This document shows positions 10,144 through 21,023 of a stretch of 64,000 nt of DNA, piece after piece. The position numbers and the translations under genes are program-made. The stretch covers positions 868,001 to 932,000 of the forward strand of contig NZ_CP120360.1 of assembly GCF_029510815.1 (NCBI RefSeq), in the 5' to 3' direction. Position 1 is the first letter of the stretch. Each line of letters begins with the position of its first letter. This DNA comes from Janibacter sp. DB-40. Lineage in GTDB: Bacteria; Actinomycetota; Actinomycetes; Actinomycetales; Dermatophilaceae. Under the pieces are notes generated by a model. The model was not told the origin of the DNA. It searched no databases and saw nothing but the letters and a program-made list of their open reading frames with translations.

Positions 10144-10144
10144 C

Positions 10145-10159
10145 ATCGGGTCACCCGAT
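10145..10159. repeat. Palindromic site ATCGGGTCACCCGAT, copy 2
   Basis: This perfect 7-1-7 palindrome is immediately next to the 20-bp hairpin and 16 bases from the tRNA 3' end. It shares 14 bases with the site at 6445-6458. Confidence 0.5.
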
Positions 10160-10175
10160 AAACGTGTGACCCACG

Positions 10176-10251
10176 TGGCGCCCCCGGCAGGATTCGAACC
10201 TGCGGCCCCTGGTACCGGAAACCAGTGCTCTATCCCCTGAGCTACGGAGGC
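10176..10251 (-). tRNA. tRNA-Arg (anticodon CCG)
   Basis: This is a 76-base cloverleaf read on the minus strand. The acceptor GCCTCCG pairs with CGGGGGC, the D-arm is AGCTCAGGGGATAGAGC, the anticodon stem CTGGT/ACCAG encloses TTCCGGT (anticodon CCG), and the T-arm is GCAGG-TTCGAAT-CCTGC. An encoded CCA lies at 10176-10178. It decodes CGG, a codon expected to be common in this genome. It sits head-to-head with argS, whose product charges it. Confidence 0.96.
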
Positions 10252-10335
10252 AGTGGGTGATGCCGCATGAGATTAACACCAGCGCGCGCCGTCCCGAGAA
10301 TCGATCCGCCGCGACAGGGCCTGCGCCCCCGGACC

Positions 10336-10341
10336 TAGACT
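10336..10341 (+). promoter_or_regulatory. Putative -10 box (TAGACT) for argS
   Basis: TAGACT ends eight bases before the GTG start of argS. This spacing and the lack of a ribosome-binding site suggest a leaderless transcript. Confidence 0.5.
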
Positions 10342-10349
10342 GAGCGATC

Positions 10350-11993
10350 GTGACCCCCGAAGAGCTCTCTGCAGCGATCCGCGCCGCCCTCTCCGCCACC
10401 GTCGAAGCGGGCGACCTGTCCGTCGAGGTACCGACCGAGATCCGCGTGGAGCGACCCAAGCAGAAGAAGCACGGGGACTGGACGACCAACATCGCCCTGC
10501 AGCTCGCCAAGCCCGCCGGGATGAAGCCGCGGGACGTGGCCACCCTCGTGGCCGACCGCCTGCGCGAGGCCGAGGGCATCTCCGCGGTCGACATCGCCGG
10601 GCCCGGCTTCCTCAACATCACCCTCGAGACCGCCTCGGCCGCTGAGCTCGCGCGCTCCATCGTCGAGGCCGGCGCCGTCTACGGCCACAACGAGGCGATG
10701 GTCGGGCACACGGTCAACGTCGAGTTCATCTCCGCCAACCCGACCGGCCCCCTCCACATCGGCCACACGCGCTGGGCCGCGCTCGGCGACTCGATGCGCC
10801 GGCTGCTCGTCGCCTCCGGTGCCGACGTCACCGCCGAGTACTACATCAACGACGCGGGCGCGCAGATGGACACCTTCGGCGCCTCGGTCCTCGCCCGGGC
10901 GAAGGGGGAGCCCACCCCCGAGGGCGGCTACCCCGGGCCGTACGTCGACGACCTGGCGGCCACCGCCCTTCGCCTCCGTCCCGACCTGCTCGACCTGCCG
11001 CACGACGAGGCGCTCGCCGTGGCCCGCCAGATCGGGTACGAGACCCAGCTCGGGGACATCCGCGCCACGCTGGTGGACTTCGGCGTCGAGTTCGACGTGT
11101 GGTTCTCCGAGAAGAGCCTCCACGAGGGCGGCGCGGTCGACGCCGCGATCGAGCGGCTGCGCGAGCAGGGGCACGTCGACGACCGTGACGGCGCGGTGTG
11201 GCTGCGCACGACCGACTTCGGCGACGACAAGGACCGCGTCATGGTCCGCTCCGACGGCGTGCCGACCTACTTCGCCGCCGACGCCGCGTACTACCTGAGC
11301 AAGAAGGACCGCGGCTTCCCGGAGAAGATCTACCTCCTGGGCGCCGACCACCACGGCTACGTCAGCCGCCTGAAGGCCATCGCCGCCTGCGCCGGGGACG
11401 ACCCCGACCGCAACATCGAGATCCGCATCGGCCAGCTGGTCAACCTCGGCGGCGCCAAGTTGTCCAAGCGCGCCGGCAACATCATCGAGCTGCGGGACCT
11501 CATCTCCTGGATCGGCACCGACGCCGTGCGCTACTCGCTCGGGCGCTACCCCGCGGACTCGCCGCTGAACCTCGACGGCGAGGAGCTGCGCAAGCAGACC
11601 AACGACAACCCCGTCTTCTACGTCCAGTACGCCCACGCGCGCACCTTCAACGTCGCTCGCCTTGCTGCCGAGGACGGCATCGACCGCGACGCGGGCTTCG
11701 ACCCGGGCCTGCTGTCGCACCCGACCGAGGCGACGCTGCTGGCCGCGCTCGGTGACTTCCCGCGGGTCGTCGCTCACGCCGCCCAGCTGCGCGAGCCGCA
11801 CCGCGTCGCCCGCTACCTCGAGGGCCTGGCCACCCACTTCCACAAGTGGTACGACACCTGTCGCGTGCGCCCGCACCGCGACGAGGAGATCACCGACACC
11901 CACCGCACGCGCCTGTGGCTCAACGACGCCACCCGCCAGGTGCTGTCCAACGGGCTCGACCTGCTCGGCGTCTCGGCGCCCGAGCGGATGTGA
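10350..11993 (+). CDS. argS: Arginyl-tRNA synthetase
   Basis: This 547-residue class I synthetase attaches arginine to tRNA-Arg. It has the N-terminal Add-1 domain (about 1-95), the HIGH motif within SANPTGPLHIGHTRW (about 129-143) and a KLSKRAGN loop near 370 in place of KMSKS. The C-terminal DALR anticodon-binding domain follows (about 420-547). GTG 10350 follows a -10 box at leaderless spacing. It heads the argS-lysA-hom-thrC-thrB run and is divergent from tRNA-Arg(CCG). lysA begins seven bases after its stop. Confidence 0.97.
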   Translation: MTPEELSAAIRAALSATVEAGDLSVEVPTEIRVERPKQKKHGDWTTNIALQLAKPAGMKPRDVATLVADRLREAEGISAVDIAGPGFLNITLETASAAELARSIVEAGAVYGHNEAMVGHTVNVEFISANPTGPLHIGHTRWAALGDSMRRLLVASGADVTAEYYINDAGAQMDTFGASVLARAKGEPTPEGGYPGPYVDDLAATALRLRPDLLDLPHDEALAVARQIGYETQLGDIRATLVDFGVEFDVWFSEKSLHEGGAVDAAIERLREQGHVDDRDGAVWLRTTDFGDDKDRVMVRSDGVPTYFAADAAYYLSKKDRGFPEKIYLLGADHHGYVSRLKAIAACAGDDPDRNIEIRIGQLVNLGGAKLSKRAGNIIELRDLISWIGTDAVRYSLGRYPADSPLNLDGEELRKQTNDNPVFYVQYAHARTFNVARLAAEDGIDRDAGFDPGLLSHPTEATLLAALGDFPRVVAHAAQLREPHRVARYLEGLATHFHKWYDTCRVRPHRDEEITDTHRTRLWLNDATRQVLSNGLDLLGVSAPERM

Positions 11994-12000
11994 GGCGGTC

Positions 12001-13479
12001 ATGGCGACGAACATGAGGGCCCACGAGGCCGGGACCCTGCACGCCGACGGTTACGGCATCACGCCCAACTGGCTGCCCGAGCCGGAGGACCTGTCCGCGC
12101 TGATGCCGCAGCTGTGGGCGCGCAACACCGCCCGCGACGACAGCGGCGCGCTGACCGTGGCCGGGGTGCCGGTCACCGACATCGCCCGTGACTTCGGCAC
12201 CGCCGCCTACGTGCTGGACGAGGACGACTTCCGCGCCCGGGCGCGTGCCTTCCGCGACGACTTCTCCGCCGGCTTCGAGTCGCTCGGCGGCGCCGACGTC
12301 TACTACGCGGGCAAGGCCTTCCTGTGCACGGCCGTCGCCCGCTGGATCATGGAGGAGGGTCTCTTCCTCGACACCTGCTCCGGTGGTGAGATGGCCGTCG
12401 CGCAGCGGGTCGGCTTCCCGCCGGAGCGCATCGCCCTGCACGGCAACAACAAGTCGCGCGCCGAGCTGCGCCAGGCGCTCGAGTGGGGTGTCGGCCGCAT
12501 CGTCGTCGACTCCTTCGCCGAGATCGACCGCGTCGCCGAGATCGCGGGCGAGCTGGGCGTCGTCGCGCCGGTGATGGTCCGCGTGACCGTCGGCGTCGAG
12601 GCGCACACCCACGAGTTCATCGCCACCGCGCACGAGGACCAGAAGTTCGGTTTCTCCCTCGCAGGAGGGTTCGCCCGGGAGGCGGTCGACCGGATCGTGG
12701 CGAAGGGGGAGTCGCTGCACCTGCTCGGTCTGCACAGCCACATCGGCAGCCAGATCTTCGACACCTCCGGCTTCGAGATCGCCGCCCGCCGGCTCATCGA
12801 GCTGCACACCGAGATCGCCGACGCGCACGGCGTATACATGGCGGAGATGGACCTCGGCGGCGGGTACGGCATCGCCTACACCTCCGAGCACGACCCGCTC
12901 ACGCCGCGGCAGCTCGGCGAGCAGATGGGCGGCCTCGTCGAGCGCGAGCTGAAGGCCTTCCACGAGGAGCACCCCGAGGCGCCCGCGCCGCGCGTGTCCA
13001 TCGAGCCGGGCCGCGCGATCGCCGGCCCGAGTGCCTTCACGCTCTACGAGATCGGCACGATCAAGGACGTCGAGGTCACCTCCGAGCTGACCCGCACCTA
13101 CGTCAGCGTCGACGGCGGCATGAGCGACAACGTGCGCACCGCCCTCTATGGCGCGGACTACTCCTGCGCCCTCGCCTCGCGCACCTCCGAGGCGCAGCAG
13201 CGCCTGGTGCGTGTCGTCGGGCGCCACTGCGAGAGCGGCGACATCGTCGTCATGGACGAGTACCTGCCCGAGGACATCACCGCCGGTGACCTCATCGCGG
13301 TGCCGGGCACCGGGGCGTACTGCCGATCGTTGTCCAACCAGTACAACCACACCCCGCGGCCCCCGGTCATCGCCGTCCGCGACGGTGCCGCGCGAACCAT
13401 CGTGCGTCGCGAGACGATCGATGACCTGCTCGCGCTCGACGTCGACGACACCCCCATCCCGTCCCAGGAGGTCCGATGA
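12001..13479 (+). CDS. lysA: Diaminopimelate decarboxylase
   Basis: This 492-residue PLP enzyme performs the last step of lysine synthesis (meso-DAP to lysine). The PLP lysine is in VYYAGKAFL near residue 104. HSHIGSQ, EPGRAI and the CESGD active-site segment follow in the expected order of fold-III decarboxylases. ATG 12001 lies seven bases after argS, and the frame is open upstream only because of antisense-like composition. Its end overlaps the hom start by four bases (ATGA), so lysA and hom are coupled. Confidence 0.96.
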   Translation: MATNMRAHEAGTLHADGYGITPNWLPEPEDLSALMPQLWARNTARDDSGALTVAGVPVTDIARDFGTAAYVLDEDDFRARARAFRDDFSAGFESLGGADVYYAGKAFLCTAVARWIMEEGLFLDTCSGGEMAVAQRVGFPPERIALHGNNKSRAELRQALEWGVGRIVVDSFAEIDRVAEIAGELGVVAPVMVRVTVGVEAHTHEFIATAHEDQKFGFSLAGGFAREAVDRIVAKGESLHLLGLHSHIGSQIFDTSGFEIAARRLIELHTEIADAHGVYMAEMDLGGGYGIAYTSEHDPLTPRQLGEQMGGLVERELKAFHEEHPEAPAPRVSIEPGRAIAGPSAFTLYEIGTIKDVEVTSELTRTYVSVDGGMSDNVRTALYGADYSCALASRTSEAQQRLVRVVGRHCESGDIVVMDEYLPEDITAGDLIAVPGTGAYCRSLSNQYNHTPRPPVIAVRDGAARTIVRRETIDDLLALDVDDTPIPSQEVR

Positions 13480-14819
13480 CCACCGCGGTACCGAGGCCGG
13501 ACCAGACCGCCTCGTCCCACCCCCTTCGCGTCGCCCTCCTCGGCGGAGGCACCGTCGGCGGCTCCGTCGCCCGGATGCTGCTCGAGCAGGCCGACGACCT
13601 CGAGCAGCGCATCGGGCGCCGCCTGGAGATCGTGGGCATCGCCGTGCGCCGGGCCGGGCGGGACCGCTCCGACCTGGGCGTCGACGCGAGCCTCTTCACC
13701 ACCGACGCGGCGGAGCTGGTCACCCGCGCGGACATCGTCGTCGAGCTCATCGGCGGCATCGAGCCGGCCCGCGGACTGATCCTGAGCGCGATGGAGCACG
13801 GCGCCTCGGTCGTCACCGCCAACAAGGCGCTCCTGGCCGAGGACGGCGCGAGCCTGCACACGGCCGCCACCGACAACGGCGTCGACCTGTACTACGAGGC
13901 CTCGGTCGCCGGCGCGATCCCGATCCTGCGCCCGATCCGCGACTCGCTCGCGGGTGACTCGATCAACCGCGTCATCGGCATCGTCAACGGCACGACCAAC
14001 TTCGTCCTCGACGCGATGGACACCACCGGGGCCGGGCTCTTCGAGACCGTCGAGCGCGCCCAGGCCCTCGGGTACGCCGAGGCCGACCCGACAGCCGACG
14101 TCGAGGGCTTCGACGCCGCGGCCAAGGCCGCGATCCTGTCCTCCCTCGCCTTCCACTCGCGCGTGAGCACCGAGGACGTGCACCGCGAGGGCATCACCGG
14201 CGTCGGCGCCCGTGACATCCAGGCCGCGCAGGACATGGGCTGCACCGTCAAGCTGCTCGCGATCTGCGAGAAGGTCGAGACCCCCCGCGGCACGGGCATC
14301 TCCGCCCGCGTGCACCCGGCGATGATCCCGCTGACCCACCCGCTGGCGTCGGTGCGCGAGGCCTACAACGCCGTCTTCGTCGAGGCCGAGGCCGCCGGCG
14401 ACCTGATGTTCTACGGCCAGGGCGCCGGGGGAGACCCGACCGCCAGCGCCGTCCTCGGGGACATCGTCGCCGTCGCCCGCACCCGGGTCACCGGTGGCCG
14501 CGGGCCCGGGGCGAGCAGCTACGCCAACCTGCCGGTGCTGTCGATGGGCGAGGCGATCACCCGCTACCACGTCAGCCTCGACGTCGATGACCGCTCCGGT
14601 GTGCTCGCGGCCGTCGCGACGAAGTTCGCCGAGCACGACGTCTCGATCGAGACGGTGCGCCAGCAGGTCGTCACCGACGAGGAGGGCGACCCGCGCGCCA
14701 TGCTGATCATCGTCACCCACGCGGCCACCGATGCCGCGCTCTCCGCGACGGTCGACGGGCTGGCCCAGCTCGACGCGGTCAACGAGGTCACCTCCGTCAT
14801 GCGCGTGGAAGGGAACTGA
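13476..14819 (+). CDS. hom: Homoserine dehydrogenase
   Basis: This 447-residue enzyme reduces aspartate semialdehyde to homoserine for threonine and methionine synthesis. The NAD(P)-binding [12 protein letters not shown] is at about 19-30, ANKALLAE follows, and the catalytic region includes [14 protein letters not shown] near 165-180. A C-terminal ACT domain (about 360-447) suggests allosteric feedback, as known for threonine in actinobacteria. It overlaps lysA by four bases, and thrC begins two bases after its stop. Confidence 0.97.
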   Translation: MTTAVPRPDQTASSHPLRVALLGGGTVGGSVARMLLEQADDLEQRIGRRLEIVGIAVRRAGRDRSDLGVDASLFTTDAAELVTRADIVVELIGGIEPARGLILSAMEHGASVVTANKALLAEDGASLHTAATDNGVDLYYEASVAGAIPILRPIRDSLAGDSINRVIGIVNGTTNFVLDAMDTTGAGLFETVERAQALGYAEADPTADVEGFDAAAKAAILSSLAFHSRVSTEDVHREGITGVGARDIQAAQDMGCTVKLLAICEKVETPRGTGISARVHPAMIPLTHPLASVREAYNAVFVEAEAAGDLMFYGQGAGGDPTASAVLGDIVAVARTRVTGGRGPGASSYANLPVLSMGEAITRYHVSLDVDDRSGVLAAVATKFAEHDVSIETVRQQVVTDEEGDPRAMLIIVTHAATDAALSATVDGLAQLDAVNEVTSVMRVEGN

Positions 14820-14821
14820 CC

Positions 14822-15922
14822 ATGGCCCACCAGTGGCGCGGCGTCATCACCGAGTACGCCGACCGGTTGCCGATGCTGGCGGGTGCGCCGGTCGTCACCC
14901 TGCGCGAAGGGGGGACCCCCCTCATCCCGGCCGAGCACCTCTCCGAGCTGGTCGGCGCGCAGGTGCACGTCAAGTACGAGGGCCTCAACCCGACCGGCTC
15001 CTTCAAGGACCGCGGGATGACCGCAGCCATCTCGATGGCGGCGGCGAAGGGGGCCGAGGCCGTTATCTGCGCCTCCACCGGCAACACCTCCGCGTCGGCG
15101 GCGGCGTACGCCACCAAGGCCGGGATGACCTGCGCGGTCCTCGTGCCCGAGGGCAATATCGCGATGGGCAAGCTCTCCCAGGCGATCGCGCACGGCGCCA
15201 CGCTGCTGCAGGTCGACGGCAACTTCGACCACTGCCTCGAGGTCGCCCGCAAGCTCGCCGAGAGCTACCCGGTCGAGCTGGTCAACTCGGTCAACCCGGC
15301 GCGCATCGAGGGGCAGAAGACCGCGTCCTTCGAGGTCGTCGACGCGCTCGGGGACGCCCCGGACATCCACTGCCTGCCCGTCGGCAACGCCGGCAACATC
15401 ACCGCCTACTGGCGCGGGTACCGCGAGTACGCGAGCGCGACCGAGGGCCTCGGGGGCACGCTGGACGCCGTCGCCACCCGGACCCCGCAGATGTGGGGCT
15501 TCCAGGCCGCCGGGTCCGCGCCGATCGTGCTGGGGCACCCGGTCGACGAGCCCGACACCATCGCCACCGCGATCCGCATCGGCAACCCCGCCTCGTGGAC
15601 CCAGGCCGAGCAGGCACGCGACGAGTCCGGTGGCTCGATCACCTCGGTGACCGACGAGGAGATCCTCCATGCGCACCGCATCCTCTCCGCGCGGGAGGGG
15701 ATCTTCGTCGAGCCGGCCTCCGCGGCGTCGGTCGCCGGCCTCCTCAAGGCGAGTGCCGCCGGTCAGGTGCCGGCGGACGCGACGATCGTGTGCACCGTGA
15801 CCGGCCACGGCCTGAAGGACCCGCAGTGGGCCCTGAAGAACGCTGACGGCTCCGACGTCACCCCGGTGCGGGTGTCCGCAGACGCCTACGCGGTCGCCAG
15901 CGAGCTCGGTCTGCAGGGCTGA
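14822..15922 (+). CDS. thrC: Threonine synthase
   Basis: This 366-residue PLP-dependent enzyme converts O-phosphohomoserine to threonine. The PLP-binding lysine lies in [10 protein letters not shown] (about 57-66). The phosphate-binding [15 protein letters not shown] and the [13 protein letters not shown] stretch fit the short, actinobacterial class of threonine synthase. The start ATG 14822 lies two bases after hom, and GGAAGGG sits just upstream at the end of hom. Confidence 0.97.
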   Translation: MAHQWRGVITEYADRLPMLAGAPVVTLREGGTPLIPAEHLSELVGAQVHVKYEGLNPTGSFKDRGMTAAISMAAAKGAEAVICASTGNTSASAAAYATKAGMTCAVLVPEGNIAMGKLSQAIAHGATLLQVDGNFDHCLEVARKLAESYPVELVNSVNPARIEGQKTASFEVVDALGDAPDIHCLPVGNAGNITAYWRGYREYASATEGLGGTLDAVATRTPQMWGFQAAGSAPIVLGHPVDEPDTIATAIRIGNPASWTQAEQARDESGGSITSVTDEEILHAHRILSAREGIFVEPASAASVAGLLKASAAGQVPADATIVCTVTGHGLKDPQWALKNADGSDVTPVRVSADAYAVASELGLQG

Positions 15923-15925
15923 ACC

Positions 15926-16864
15926 GTGGCCATCCCCGTCGGCACCGGCGTGACCCTGCGGGTGCCTGCGTCCAGTGCCAACCTCGGGCCCGGCTTCGAC
16001 TGCGTCGGTCTGGCACTCGGCGTGTGGGACGAGGCGACGGTCACCGTCATCGACGGTCCGGGTCCGATCATCGAGGTCACGGGGGCCGGCGCCGACGCGG
16101 TGCCGCGTGATGCGAGCCACCTCGTCCACCGCACGATGGTCACCGCCTGGGAGCACCTCGGGGTGGAGCCGCCCGCGGGGGTGCACCTGAGCTCCCGCAA
16201 CGCGGTCCCGCACGGTCGCGGTCTCGGCTCCTCGGCGACCGCCATCGTCATGGGCGTGGCTGCGGCACAGGCGCTCTCGTCCCTGGGCTCCGGTGGCGAC
16301 GGGCAGCTCGACCTCGACACCATCAACACCATCGCCTGCGCGCTCGAGGGCCATCCCGACAACGCCTCCGCCAGCGTCTTCGGCGGTGCGACGCTCTCGA
16401 CCACCGACGCCGGTGAGCCGCTCCCGACGACCCGGACCGTCCCCCTTCGCCTCGACCCGCGGATCGTCCCCGTCGTGCTCGTGCCGGACCAGCAGCTGAG
16501 CACGCACACGGCCCGCTCGGTCCTGCCCGACGTCGTGCCGCTGGCCACCGCTGCCGCCAACTCCGCGCGCGTCGGCCTGCTCGTGCACGCCCTGACCACG
16601 GACCCCGGGCTGCTCACCGCCGGCACGACCGACCTGCTCCACCAGGAGTCGCGCCGACCGAGCTACGCCACGAGCATGGCGCTCGTCGACGCCCTGCGCG
16701 CCGAGGGCCTCGCCGCCACGATCTCCGGTGCGGGTCCGTCCGTGCTCACGCTGACGACGAGGGACCACGTCGACGAGGTCGGCGCCATCGCCGCCGCGCG
16801 CGAGACGAGCTGGCGGGTGCTCACCCCGGGCGTCCCGGACCGCGGCGTCCACCTCGTCGGCTGA
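15926..16864 (+). CDS. thrB: Homoserine kinase
   Basis: This 312-residue GHMP kinase phosphorylates homoserine. The N-terminal PASSANLGPGFDCVGLALG (about 13-31) and the ATP loop GRGLGSSATAIVMG (about 94-107) are diagnostic, and the C-terminal GHMP motif ISGAGPSVLTL is near 270. GTG 15926 follows the thrC stop by three bases, and no separate ribosome site is clear, so translation is probably coupled. It is the last gene before the tandem repeat array preceding rho. Confidence 0.96.
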   Translation: MAIPVGTGVTLRVPASSANLGPGFDCVGLALGVWDEATVTVIDGPGPIIEVTGAGADAVPRDASHLVHRTMVTAWEHLGVEPPAGVHLSSRNAVPHGRGLGSSATAIVMGVAAAQALSSLGSGGDGQLDLDTINTIACALEGHPDNASASVFGGATLSTTDAGEPLPTTRTVPLRLDPRIVPVVLVPDQQLSTHTARSVLPDVVPLATAAANSARVGLLVHALTTDPGLLTAGTTDLLHQESRRPSYATSMALVDALRAEGLAATISGAGPSVLTLTTRDHVDEVGAIAAARETSWRVLTPGVPDRGVHLVG

Positions 16865-16873
16865 GGCGCGTCA

Positions 16874-17081
16874 GGCTCGTCGCAACTGCTTAGGCTCCTG
16901 CGAAGGGGAGGGGGCGGCTCGTCACAACTGCTTAGGCTCCTGCGAAGGGAGAGGGGTGGCTCGTCGCAACTGCTTAGGCTCTTGCGAAGGGAGGGGGTGG
17001 CTCTTCGCAACTGCTTAGGCTCTTGCGAAGGGAGGGGGTGGCTCGTCGCAACTGCTTAGGCTCTTGCGAAGGGAGAGGGGG
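16874..17081. repeat. Five tandem copies of a 41-42 bp repeat upstream of rho
   Basis: Units start at 16874, 16916, 16958, 16999 and 17040. Each carries the core CAACTGCTTAGGCTC followed by CTGCGAAGGG or TTGCGAAGGG, and short inverted ends (GCAA / TTGC) allow a hairpin. The linkers between cores are conserved too (GGAGGGGGTGGCTC type), so these are tandem repeats, not CRISPR spacers. A related three-copy array lies at 25621-25746 before prfA. Confidence 0.92.
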
Positions 17082-17112
17082 CGGGTGCGTAGGTCTGGCA
17101 GGGAGGCAGTGA

Positions 17113-17118
17113 TACATT
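17113..17118 (+). promoter_or_regulatory. Putative -10 box (TACATT) of rho
   Basis: TACATT lies just after the repeat array and about 190 bases before the rho start, implying a long 5' leader. That leader (17125-17309) contains a small hairpin ATCCCG/CGGGAT at 17245-17263 and a possible 30-codon frame (ATG 17165 to TGA 17257). The assignment is tentative. Confidence 0.35.
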
Positions 17119-17309
17119 GGAACTGCTCCACCGAACCCCATGCGTCGGCGAACCAGTCGAGGGCATGTGCGGACAGGAGCACTTCCCCTACGTGAGCGTC
17201 TGCGCCGATGGGTGTGACGCACGGTCGTGGGGTTCTCATCAGATATCCCGCCCTTGACGGGATTCATCAGGCCTGCCATGGGCGGGCACGACGAGGGAAA
17301 GGGTCCTTC

Positions 17310-19379
<2,070 letters not shown>

Positions 19380-19544
19380 GCGACCCGCCCCCTTCGCGCA
19401 CGTGGCCGCCACCCCGCCGGGTGGCGGCCACCTGCTGTCCGTACGGCCGCCGACCCCGTTGACCTGCAAGACGTCCGGTCGTCGCGGTTCGCCGTTCGCG
19501 GCTATCCTGCCCACGCACGCGCAGTGGTCGACATCGGAGGACGT

Positions 19545-19919
19545 ATGGCGCAGGGGGTGGTCCTCGTGGCGGACGACGATGCCGACATCAAGGACCTGGT
19601 CGCTTTCAAGCTGGAGAACGCCGGGTACTCGGTCCTCTCGGTCGCGGACGGCGATGACGCGCTGCGCCAGGTGCGTGAGCAGCGCCCGCAGCTGGCGGTG
19701 CTCGACGTGATGATGCCCGGGTTGTCCGGCCTCGACGTGCTCCGCGAGATCCGGGCGGACGAGACCCTCGCCGCCACCAAGGTCATCCTCCTGACTGCCC
19801 GCGCCCGCGACGTCGACGTCGACGCCGGGTTCAGCACCGGTGCGGACGACTACCTCACCAAGCCCTTCAGCCCGCGTGAGCTGGTGCACCGGGTCGCCCT
19901 GCTGATGGGGCGAGGCTGA
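19545..19919 (+). CDS. Single-domain response regulator (receiver only)
   Basis: This 124-residue CheY-like receiver has no output domain. The acidic pocket D10-D12, phospho-acceptor D54 in LDVMMPG, T84 in LLTARA and K106 in LTKPFSP are all present, so it should be phosphorylated. ATG 19545 is preferred because GGAGG lies six bases upstream; GTG 19524 is an in-frame alternative. The next gene begins three bases after its stop, and a histidine kinase ends the cassette (22477-24459). It probably acts by binding a protein partner such as the HEAT-repeat protein or the glycosyltransferase. That role is inference. Confidence 0.9.
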   Translation: MAQGVVLVADDDADIKDLVAFKLENAGYSVLSVADGDDALRQVREQRPQLAVLDVMMPGLSGLDVLREIRADETLAATKVILLTARARDVDVDAGFSTGADDYLTKPFSPRELVHRVALLMGRG

Positions 19920-19922
19920 CCG

Positions 19923-21023
19923 GTGGACGAGGTCGTCGTCCAGCCGTGGGTGCTGCGGCTGAGCCTGTGGGTGGTGCTCGCGACCTTCGTCGTGCTGCTC
20001 GCCACCATCGTCATGGCTCGTCTGGTGCGCAGCCGCCGACGTCGGGTGATCACGCGCGAGCTGGCACCCGTGCGTCGCGACATCGTCGCCATCGCTGCCG
20101 GTGACGACGAGGACGGGGCCGCCGACGCGAGACTGCGCGCACTCCACGGACACAGCGTGGAGCTCGTCGAGCCCCTCCTCGTCGGCTACCTGAGCAAGGT
20201 CCGCGGTGCGCCCGCGCAGCAGATCGTCGACATCCTCGTGGCCCACGGTCTGGTCCGGCGGGCGCGTGCGGGGCTGTCCGCCTGGTCGGGCACGCGTCGG
20301 GCCCGCTCGGCCTGGGTCCTGGGCGTCATGGGTGTCCGGGAGGCGACGAGCGAGATCGTCCCGCTGCTGCGGGACCGCGACCGCGGGGTGTCGGTGACGG
20401 CGGCCCGCGCGCTCGGGATGCTGGGTGACAGCGGCTGCGCAGCCGCGCTCCTGGCCGCGGTGGCCCCCGGACGCCGAGGACGAGGGGAGCTGCCGGTCTG
20501 GGTGGTCGTCGAGGCGCTCGGCGCCCTGGGGCCCGACTCCGCAGCGGTCGTCGGCGCGGCCCTGGACAGCCCGGACGCCTCGACCCGCACGGCTGCGGCG
20601 ATGACCATCGGACGGGCCCAGCACCTGTCCCAGCGTGAGCGCCTGCGCTCGCTCGTGGACCAGGAGCGGGACCCGGCGGTCCTCGCGGCCATCGCCGACT
20701 CCCTCGGCGAGCTGGGTGACCCCGCCGACGTGACCGCCCTTGCCGACATGACCGCACCCACCCTCCCCAGGTCGGTGCGGCTGGCCGCCGCCCGGGCGCT
20801 CGGGGCCATCGGCGACCGCGGAGCGGCCGTGGCGCTGACCGTCCTGCTGGCCGACGAGGACCTGCGAGTGGGCGAGCTCGCCGCGGACGCGCTCATCGGC
20901 CTGGGGGAGGGCGGGGTCGAGGTGCTGCGTGAGGCGGACGCGGCCGAGGGGCCGGCAGCGGCAGCCTCCGCCCACGGACTGGCCATGCACTCCCTTCGTC
21001 ACCCGATGGCCAGGGGCGCGTGA
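19923..21023 (+). CDS. Membrane-anchored HEAT-repeat protein
   Basis: This 366-residue protein has one N-terminal membrane helix (about 10-32), a basic segment (RSRRRR) and then a cytoplasmic alpha-helical solenoid of HEAT-type repeats (about 60-345). Repeated blocks such as SAWVLGVMGVREATSEIVPLL, AARALGMLGDSGCAAALLAAV and AARALGAIGDRGAAVALTVLL are visible. HEAT solenoids usually scaffold protein partners. It lies between a receiver and a glycosyltransferase, and its TGA overlaps the next ATG (TGATG). It may couple the phosphorylation state to the synthase. I know of no characterised homologue. Confidence 0.8.
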   Translation: MDEVVVQPWVLRLSLWVVLATFVVLLATIVMARLVRSRRRRVITRELAPVRRDIVAIAAGDDEDGAADARLRALHGHSVELVEPLLVGYLSKVRGAPAQQIVDILVAHGLVRRARAGLSAWSGTRRARSAWVLGVMGVREATSEIVPLLRDRDRGVSVTAARALGMLGDSGCAAALLAAVAPGRRGRGELPVWVVVEALGALGPDSAAVVGAALDSPDASTRTAAAMTIGRAQHLSQRERLRSLVDQERDPAVLAAIADSLGELGDPADVTALADMTAPTLPRSVRLAAARALGAIGDRGAAVALTVLLADEDLRVGELAADALIGLGEGGVEVLREADAAEGPAAAASAHGLAMHSLRHPMARGA

